This document shows positions 1-3,896 of a stretch of 6,715 bases of DNA, piece after piece (the first letter of the stretch is position 1; each line of letters opens with the position of its first letter). The DNA comes from a bacterium (GTDB lineage: Bacteria; Armatimonadota; HRBIN16). The DNA is taken from assembly GCA_025057335.1 (NCBI GenBank), contig JANWXG010000147.1, positions 1 to 6,715 on the forward strand, in the 5' to 3' direction. Both the position numbers and the translations under genes were made by a program. The notes beneath the pieces are model-generated. The model was given only the letters and a program-made list of their open reading frames with translations, was not told the DNA's origin and did no database searches.

Positions 1-780
1 GCCCTCGCCCAGCAGGGCGGAAAATCCGTGGAAGAGATGCTCTCCACCATGCGTCAGATTCAGGAACAAGCCGAAGCCTCTGCGCAGAAGGTGGAACAAC
101 TGGACCAACTGGGACAGCAAATCGGTCATATCGTGCAGACCATCGAGCAGATTGCCGAGCAGACCAACCTGCTGGCGTTGAATGCGGCGATTGAGGCAGC
201 GCGGGCAGGCGAGCATGGTCGCGGTTTTGCGGTGGTGGCGGACGAGGTGCGCAAGTTGGCGGAGCAGGCGGGCGCGGCGACGAAGGAGATTGCGCACCTG
301 ATTGGCAACGTGCGTGCGGGGGTAGAGGAGACGGTGCGTGCGATACGCGCCACGAGTGAGATGGTTGCTGACGGCTTTGCCCGCAGTGAGCAGGTGGGTT
401 CGGCGTTGTTGCAGATTGTGCAGGCGTCGCAGCAGGTGGCGGGCGAGGTGCAGTCGGTGACGGCGGTAGCGGAGGAGATGTCGGCGAGTGTGCAGCAGGT
501 GCTGGCGACGGTGACGACGGTGTTGCAGAGCGCGGAGGAGAACGCGCAGGCAGCATCGGAGATGGCAGCGGGTTCCGAGCAGGTGTCGTCGGCAATAGCG
601 TCGGTGGCGAGCATCAGCGAGGAGGCGGCGGCGAGCGCGCAGGAGCTCAACGCCTCCAGTGAGGAGGTGGCAGCGGCGGCGCAGGAGTTGGCGAAGATGG
701 CGCAGCAGTTGCAGGAGCTGGTGAGCCGCTTCCGCTACGAGGAGGGCGAGAGCCGTCCGCCCCTGCGCCTGGCGGCGTAG
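1..780 (+). CDS. Methyl-accepting chemotaxis protein, C-terminal signalling part (5' truncated)
   Basis: The reading frame is open from base 1 and ends at TAG 778-780, giving 259 visible residues; the N-terminus with any sensor, membrane and HAMP parts lies outside the window. Visible residues about 50-90 hold the near-invariant cytoplasmic hairpin tip of chemoreceptors (EQTNLLALNAAIEAARAGE, then GRGFAVVADEVRKLAEQ), which binds CheW and the CheA kinase. On both sides are long Ala/Glu/Gln/Ser-rich helices with heptad character and E/Q-rich positions typical of methylation helices of the four-helix coiled coil. The protein ends in a basic and acidic tail (SRFRYEEGESRPPLRLAA) without the NWETF-like CheR/CheB tethering pentapeptide. 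By family knowledge it passes ligand or energy signals to CheA and controls flagellar or twitching motility. A palindrome with a T-run directly follows the stop. No other che gene is visible, so signal and partner cannot be inferred. The family call is very secure. Confidence 0.95.
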   Translation, partial: ALAQQGGKSVEEMLSTMRQIQEQAEASAQKVEQLDQLGQQIGHIVQTIEQIAEQTNLLALNAAIEAARAGEHGRGFAVVADEVRKLAEQAGAATKEIAHLIGNVRAGVEETVRAIRATSEMVADGFARSEQVGSALLQIVQASQQVAGEVQSVTAVAEEMSASVQQVLATVTTVLQSAEENAQAASEMAAGSEQVSSAIASVASISEEAAASAQELNASSEEVAAAAQELAKMAQQLQELVSRFRYEEGESRPPLRLAA

Positions 781-788
781 CGGATATT

Positions 789-829
789 GCCCTCACCCCC
801 GTCCCCTCTCCCAGTGGGAGAGGGGATTT
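789..829. repeat. 41-bp direct repeat, left copy, with internal palindrome
   Basis: This 41-bp segment is identical to 1575-1615. It starts GCCCTCACCCCCGTCC and contains an 11-bp perfect inverted repeat (803-813 with 815-825) around a single central G. The flanking bases differ between the copies, so the identity is exactly 41 bp. The copy lies between the MCP stop (780) and the TAA of the convergent toxin gene (832-830), almost touching the latter. C-rich dispersed repeats of this style (CCCTCACCCCC plus CCCCTCTCCC) are, from memory, common in intergenic regions of several bacterial phyla. Confidence 0.9.
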
Positions 830-831
830 TT
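803..831 (+). terminator. Probable intrinsic terminator of the MCP gene
   Basis: The stem CCCCTCTCCC/GGGAGAGGGG (803-812 with 816-825; A813 and T815 can add a pair) is followed on the plus strand by A and five T (827-831), 23 bases after the MCP stop. This is the layout of a rho-independent terminator for rightward transcription. On the minus strand the hairpin lies just past the toxin stop but has no T-run after it, so its effect there would be weaker. The hairpin is part of the 41-bp repeat, so termination may be a by-product of the element. Confidence 0.6.
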
Positions 832-1213
832 ACTCCATTGTCCGCACACGCACGCGCACCCGCTCCTGAGCGCGGTATGCCACCACCAAGAAAGGGACCG
901 TCAGGTTGAGGGGCATATCCAATATCGCTTGCAACGTCTGGATGACGAAACTCGGCTGGATGTGTCCCGGTCGAAGGTAGACCACTCCCGTGAAAGCCAC
1001 TCCCCGTGCAATAGTGAGAGTGCCAAAATCGGCATCGTGGGTGACTACTACTCGCCCCAGCTGGTGAGCCGTCTCGAGAAGAAATCTATCGGAGGTGCCT
1101 GTCCAGCCCTGTTCCCGCACTGATATCACGTCTATCTGCTGGGAACGCATCCACTGGACGACGTCGGGGTGGATGTTCTCATCAGCGAGGAAGCGGAAGG
1201 ATCGCAGTGTCAT
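830..1213 (-). CDS. DUF5615 family PIN-like protein, probable toxin of a TA pair
   Basis: This 127-residue protein has the layout of the DUF5615 PIN-like family. The N-terminal motif LADENIHPDVV supplies acidic residues D11 and E12, SD at 41-42 follows, and VTHDADFG (D60, D62) forms the second acidic cluster. In PIN-type nucleases such acidic residues bind metal and cleave RNA. RNase activity is inferred for this subfamily, not shown. The ATG (1213-1211) overlaps the TGA of the upstream DUF433 gene as ATGA, so translation is probably coupled and the two form one operon, the usual pairing for these families. The tail ERVRVRVRTME comes from a short GTGCGN repeat; the length looks normal, so it is probably intact. 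The TAA stop (832-830) touches the 41-bp repeat. It could alternatively be a housekeeping or defence nuclease, but the DUF433 partner favours toxin-antitoxin. Confidence 0.85.
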   Translation of the reverse strand: MTLRSFRFLADENIHPDVVQWMRSQQIDVISVREQGWTGTSDRFLLETAHQLGRVVVTHDADFGTLTIARGVAFTGVVYLRPGHIQPSFVIQTLQAILDMPLNLTVPFLVVAYRAQERVRVRVRTME

Positions 1214-1464
1214 TTGCCCTCTTGGGGAGTGATGGATACCTCTAAGACGACCTCGTTCTCTAGGAAACGGGCGGCGTAGCGGAGAGCCTGCTCCACATCC
1301 TCTTCACCTAGCTGCGGATAGGCTTGGAGAATTTGCTCGCGCGTAGCTCCACTGGCGAACAGTTCCAGCAGGAACTCCACACTGATGCGCGTGCCCTTGA
1401 TACAGGGTTTGCCCGACAGGATGTCAGGATGTGCCACGATACGGTCCAGCTGAGCGTTTACCAC
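1210..1464 (-). CDS. DUF433 domain protein, probable antitoxin (VapB-like role)
   Basis: From GTG 1464-1462 the product is 84 residues, the usual size for DUF433 proteins. It shows the family signature HPDILSGKPCIKGTRISVEFLL (residues 12-33, quoted here only as family marker HPDILSGKPCIKGTR), the helix GATREQILQAYPQL and EEDVEQALRYAARFL. DUF433 proteins are small helix-turn-helix-like proteins that pair with DUF5615 PIN-like toxins. By family context this one probably neutralises the downstream toxin and may repress its own promoter. The frame can be read back to TTG 1527, but that TTG is the first base triplet of the -35 box of the operon promoter, and the added residues do not resemble the family. 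From the predicted transcript start (~1491) the GTG has a leader of about 27 bases with AGG four bases before the start and a purine-rich stretch further up. ATGA overlap links it to the toxin gene. Confidence 0.85.
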   Translation of the reverse strand: MVNAQLDRIVAHPDILSGKPCIKGTRISVEFLLELFASGATREQILQAYPQLGEEDVEQALRYAARFLENEVVLEVSITPQEGK

Positions 1465-1497
1465 TTTACCTGGGCCCTCTTCCCGTTGTTTACCAGT

Positions 1498-1527
1498 ATT
1501 ATATCTGTAAGCGCAATACCCAGTCAA
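1498..1527 (-). promoter_or_regulatory. Sigma-70 promoter of the DUF433-DUF5615 operon
   Basis: Read on the minus strand, TTGACT (1527-1522) is followed by an 18-bp spacer and a perfect TATAAT (1503-1498). Transcription is expected to start near 1491, about 27 bases before the proposed GTG start of the antitoxin. The -35 has one mismatch to consensus. Confidence 0.8.
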
Positions 1528-1574
1528 TTTTTCCCCGAGCGAAAGAGGAGAGACATGCTCTACCAGGCGCAGAC

Positions 1575-1615
1575 GCCCTCACCCCCGTCCCCTCTCCCAG
1601 TGGGAGAGGGGATTT
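1575..1615. repeat. 41-bp direct repeat, right copy
   Basis: Identical to 789-829 and in the same orientation. It lies upstream of the TA operon promoter, between two divergently read units. The palindrome arms are 1589-1599 and 1601-1611. Here it is followed by ATTTGATC, so the T-run is too short for a good terminator, and no gene ends nearby. This suggests a dispersed repeat element rather than a dedicated terminator. Confidence 0.9.
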
Positions 1616-1687
1616 GATCATTTCAGCGGCGAGCGAAGCGCGACGGTCCACTCTTGACAAGCGGCTTTTTGTATGTTATCTCATAGA

Positions 1688-1706
1688 TACCAGAGAACAT
1701 CTGGTA
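1688..1706. repeat. Inverted repeat upstream of radical SAM gene, possible operator
   Basis: TACCAGA (1688-1694) and TCTGGTA (1700-1706) are perfect inverted arms around GAACA. The spacing, 12 bp between arm starts, suits a dimeric regulator; an RNA hairpin is the alternative. It overlaps a weak TGGTAAACT -10-like site, and lies 45 bases before the start codon. No regulator gene is adjacent that would identify a binding protein. Confidence 0.35.
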
Positions 1707-1738
1707 AACTGCGGGTTTCTTGACACGAGGGAAAGGTG

Positions 1739-1746
1739 AAGGAGGT
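1739..1746 (+). promoter_or_regulatory. Perfect Shine-Dalgarno site of radical SAM gene
   Basis: AAGGAGGT is the full complement of the 16S rRNA anti-SD core and lies five bases before ATG 1752. It decides the start and suggests efficient translation. Confidence 0.85.
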
Positions 1747-1751
1747 GCGCC

Positions 1752-3272
1752 ATGAGCAGGGGGAAAACAACCGTGCACCATCTGGTGGAAGGGGGGATAG
1801 AACCCCTGCTGTCCTTGGCAGAGCAAGCTTTGTGGAACGATACGCTGCGCCGAGCGGTGATGCGACAACTAGAAAAACGTGTGCTGGCGCATGTGCAGAG
1901 CAGTGCAAGTCCCCACCGCCCGCCTCAGGTCACCCGCGATAAGATGGACCTGATGCGCGCGCTGATACGCTCCCTCGAGCGGGCAATGGAGCGCAGGCAG
2001 GTCTCCCGCCCTGTGGTGCGTCGGCTGTTGCGCGCGCTGGTGGTCAACACGATACTGCGCCAGAACCGGGAGATAGAGGCTGCCGAGCTCCGCTTCTCGC
2101 AGCGACATGACGGACATGCCCCTCCGATTACGCTGGTCATCAGCCCGACGAAGGTCTGCAACCTGCACTGCATCGGTTGCTACGCCAACTCCAGCCGCGG
2201 CACCACCGACAGGCTTGAGTGGGAGGTCTTCGAGCGCATCGTGCATGAGGCGAAGACGCTCTGGGGCATCCGTTTCTTCACCATCTCGGGCGGGGAACCG
2301 CTGGCTTACCGTTCGCAGGGCAAGGGGGTGCTGGACCTGTTTGCCCAGCATGAAGACTGCTTCTTCATGATGTATACGAACGGAACGCTGATTGACCAGC
2401 CTGTCGCGGAGCGTATGGCGCAGCTGGGCAACGTCGTACCAGCCATCTCGGTAGAGGGGCTGGAACAGCGCACCGATGAGCGACGGGGCAAAGGCGTGTT
2501 CCAACGCATCCTGCATGCCATGCAGCACCTGCGGGAGGCGGGAGTCATCTTCGGCATCTCCCTGACCGCGACCCGATACAATGCCGAGGAAATCCTGTCT
2601 GACGAATTTGTGGACTTCTTCTTTGAGCAACAGCAGGCGGTGTTCGGCTGGCTGTTCCAGTATATGCCCATCGGGCGCGGATACTCCCTGGAGCTGCTGC
2701 CGACGCCAGAGCAGCGGCTGTGGATGTGGAGACGCACGTGGCAGCTGGTGCGCGAACGCCACATCATGCTGGCAGACTTCTGGAACTGCGGCACCGTGAG
2801 CGACGGATGTATCGCTGCAGGGCGCGATGCCGGGTACCTGTACATCGACTGGAGCGGCAAGGTCATGCCCTGTGTGTTCGTGCCGTACTCCCCGGTGAAC
2901 ATCCATGAAGTCTACCAGCGGGGCGGCACCATCGACGACATCTACGACCTGCCCTACTTCCGCGCCATCCGACAGTGGCAGTGGGACTACGGTTTCGGCA
3001 AGCGACGCCCCGAAGAGCACGGCAACTGGCTGATACCTTGCTCCATCCGTGACCATCATCGGGACGGTCGCGCCTTCATCGAGCGGTACCGCCCCGAACC
3101 CGAGGACGAGTCCGCTGCGGAGGCGCTGCGCGACCCGAACTACTACGAAGGGCTTATCGCCTACGACGAGAAGCTGCGCGAGCAGTTCGACCCGGTGTGG
3201 CAGAGGGAGTACCTGAGCGAGGTCACGTCATCTAGCCCGTTAGAGACATCGTGTAGCGGGGGAAGGTCGTAG
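1752..3272 (+). CDS. Radical SAM protein with SPASM-like C-terminal domain
   Basis: The 506-residue product is a radical SAM enzyme. C136, C140 and C143 in VCNLHCIGCYA form the CX3CX2C site for the 4Fe-4S cluster that cleaves S-adenosylmethionine; GGEP (180-183) contacts the SAM amino group, and TNGT (209-212) fits a later strand of the partial TIM barrel. The C-terminal part has C346, C353, C374 and C430, with GCIAAGRDAGYLYID and GKVMPCVFVP matching the SPASM pattern, so at least one auxiliary Fe-S cluster is likely. Residues 1-125 form an Arg/Leu-rich, mostly helical extension ahead of the barrel. The start is set by a perfect AAGGAGGT (1739-1746) five bases before ATG. SPASM enzymes often modify peptides or activate partner enzymes, but no short precursor peptide, transporter or maturase partner is visible, so the substrate is unknown. 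It is a soluble protein with no signal peptide. The stop TAG is followed by a bulged GC hairpin (3274-3302). Confidence 0.9.
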   Translation: MSRGKTTVHHLVEGGIEPLLSLAEQALWNDTLRRAVMRQLEKRVLAHVQSSASPHRPPQVTRDKMDLMRALIRSLERAMERRQVSRPVVRRLLRALVVNTILRQNREIEAAELRFSQRHDGHAPPITLVISPTKVCNLHCIGCYANSSRGTTDRLEWEVFERIVHEAKTLWGIRFFTISGGEPLAYRSQGKGVLDLFAQHEDCFFMMYTNGTLIDQPVAERMAQLGNVVPAISVEGLEQRTDERRGKGVFQRILHAMQHLREAGVIFGISLTATRYNAEEILSDEFVDFFFEQQQAVFGWLFQYMPIGRGYSLELLPTPEQRLWMWRRTWQLVRERHIMLADFWNCGTVSDGCIAAGRDAGYLYIDWSGKVMPCVFVPYSPVNIHEVYQRGGTIDDIYDLPYFRAIRQWQWDYGFGKRRPEEHGNWLIPCSIRDHHRDGRAFIERYRPEPEDESAAEALRDPNYYEGLIAYDEKLREQFDPVWQREYLSEVTSSSPLETSCSGGRS

Positions 3273-3273
3273 C

Positions 3274-3302
3274 GACGGGGGCGCCTCCAGATGCCCCTCG
3301 TC
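3274..3302 (+). other. GC-rich hairpin after the radical SAM gene, weak terminator candidate
   Basis: GACGGGGGC (3274-3282) pairs with GCCCC and CGTC (3293-3297, 3299-3302), leaving T3298 bulged and a 10-base loop. It starts two bases after the stop codon. There is no T-run directly behind it; the nearest T-run is seven bases at 3352-3358, about 50 bases on. It may protect the 3' end of the mRNA or help stop transcription, but it does not fit the intrinsic terminator model well. Confidence 0.35.
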
Positions 3303-3369
3303 ATATTGCTGCTCTAGCAAAAATCTCCCTCACCTTCGTCCATAATCCCTCTTTTTTTGCTGTCATCTA

Positions 3370-3378
3370 TGGTATAAT
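3370..3378 (+). promoter_or_regulatory. Extended -10 promoter of the RNA-binding protein gene
   Basis: TGGTATAAT (3370-3378) is a perfect extended -10 (TGN plus TATAAT). At the normal -35 distance only TCTTTT is found, which fits the rule that an extended -10 can make up for a poor -35. Transcription should start near 3385, giving a leader of about 137 bases before ATG 3522. Confidence 0.7.
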
Positions 3379-3384
3379 ACCTGT

Positions 3385-3521
3385 GTTCGGTGTTCGTTGC
3401 ACGAGACGGTTCGGTTTCGGGTCCGTACACCTCATGGGAGGGACCGCGTTCGAGCCTACCGGCAGCACCGCAACAGAAATCCGGGAGGCTCCGCGCTTCC
3501 CGACATGAGGTGAAAAAAGAG
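3385..3521 (+). promoter_or_regulatory. Long structured 5' leader of the RRM gene, candidate RNA switch
   Basis: CACCTCATG at 3428-3436 is perfectly complementary over nine bases to CATGAGGTG at 3504-3512, which contains the Shine-Dalgarno sequence. Just before the second arm lies another hairpin, 3482-3489 with 3495-3502 (eight pairs, one G-U, loop TCCGC). If both form, they stack next to each other and hide the ribosome binding site. By inference translation could depend on temperature, on an RNA-binding protein (possibly the gene's own product) or on a ligand. It matches no riboswitch class I recognise. Cyanobacterial genes for similar single-RRM proteins are known to be cold-regulated through their 5' leaders, which makes a cold switch a reasonable first guess. 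Confidence 0.45.
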
Positions 3522-3827
3522 ATGTCACAAACCACTTCGTTGTTCGTAGGGAATCTCTCCTACGCCACCACCGCAGACCAGCTGCGTGACCTGTTCGCCC
3601 CCTGGGGTCCTGTCTCTGACGCCCGTGTCATCGAGGGGCGTGGCTTCGGCTTCGTGGACATCCCCGCCGAGAACATGCAGGCAGCCATCGACGCCACCAA
3701 CGGGCAGGTGTTCATGGGCAGAACCATCACGGTGAACCAGGCGCGCCCCCGCACGGAGCGACGCGAGGGCGGTTTCCGCAGCGACCGCGGCGGCTACGGC
3801 TCCGGGCGACGCGACCGACGCTGGTAA
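3522..3827 (+). CDS. Small single-RRM RNA-binding protein with Arg/Gly-rich tail
   Basis: The 101-residue protein consists of one RNA recognition motif (residues about 6-75) and a basic Arg/Gly-rich tail (75-101, ending GRRDRRW). RNP2 is LFVGNLSY (7-14) and RNP1 is RGFGFVDI (40-47); their aromatic residues F8, F42 and F44 would stack on RNA bases. The last RNP1 position is I instead of the usual F/Y. The loop before RNP1 is short: VIEGRGFGF lacks the DRETGRS-type segment of most bacterial members. Such proteins bind single-stranded RNA in the cytoplasm and are often cold-induced chaperones. ATG 3522 is chosen because MSQTTSLFVGNL is the family-like N-terminus and GAGGTGA (3507-3513) lies eight bases ahead. 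The frame is open back to GTG 3390, but that codon is only about five bases from the predicted transcript start. The gene is monocistronic, between its own promoter and a strong terminator. Confidence 0.92.
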   Translation: MSQTTSLFVGNLSYATTADQLRDLFAPWGPVSDARVIEGRGFGFVDIPAENMQAAIDATNGQVFMGRTITVNQARPRTERREGGFRSDRGGYGSGRRDRRW

Positions 3828-3849
3828 GCCCGAACCATCGCCATAGTGC

Positions 3850-3884
3850 AACGGCACGCCGTAGGGCGTGCCGTTCGCGTTTTT
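3850..3884 (+). terminator. Intrinsic terminator of the RRM gene
   Basis: An 11-bp perfect stem, AACGGCACGCC (3850-3860) with GGCGTGCCGTT (3865-3875), closes a GTAG loop and is followed by CGCG and five T (3880-3884). It stands between the convergent RRM and mutS2 genes. On the minus strand only a short TT follows the stem, so stopping of mutS2 transcription would be weaker. Confidence 0.85.
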
Positions 3885-3896
3885 GCCATGCTGGCG

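Larger units (their letters stand above)
1528..1751. other. Intergenic region between the divergent TA operon and radical SAM gene
   Basis: No convincing gene is seen in this stretch. Apart from the right copy of the 41-bp repeat it holds a TTGACA hexamer at 1654-1659, an inverted repeat at 1688-1706, a second TTGACA at 1720-1725 and the ribosome binding site of the next gene. Neither TTGACA has a good -10 at a normal distance (17 bp after the first is TATCTC). A weak extended -10-like TGGTAAACT lies at 1702-1710 and overlaps the inverted repeat. The promoter of the radical SAM gene is therefore probably here but not fixed. Confidence 0.5.

Noticed and set aside
789..1615. CRISPR array from the two identical repeats
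   Set aside because: Only two copies, 745 bp apart, with genes in between; no spacers of regular size.
1654..1682. TTGACA with a -10 at 17 bp as promoter of the radical SAM gene
   Set aside because: The -10 position reads TATCTC, only three matches to consensus, so it is not listed as a promoter.
1616..1751. Search for a RiPP precursor peptide beside the radical SAM gene
   Set aside because: No short frame with a ribosome binding site and a leader/core look was found here or in 3273-3385.
1869..3059. Long open frame (396 codons) antisense to the radical SAM gene
   Set aside because: It is a mirror of the coding bias of a GC-rich gene. Its product has no recognisable domain and no good ribosome binding site, and the plus-strand gene is unmistakable.
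3390..3521. Upstream in-frame GTG extending the RRM protein by 44 residues
   Set aside because: It lies about five bases from the predicted transcript start, has no Shine-Dalgarno, and the added residues are unlike the family. ATG 3522 has GAGGTGA at a suitable distance.
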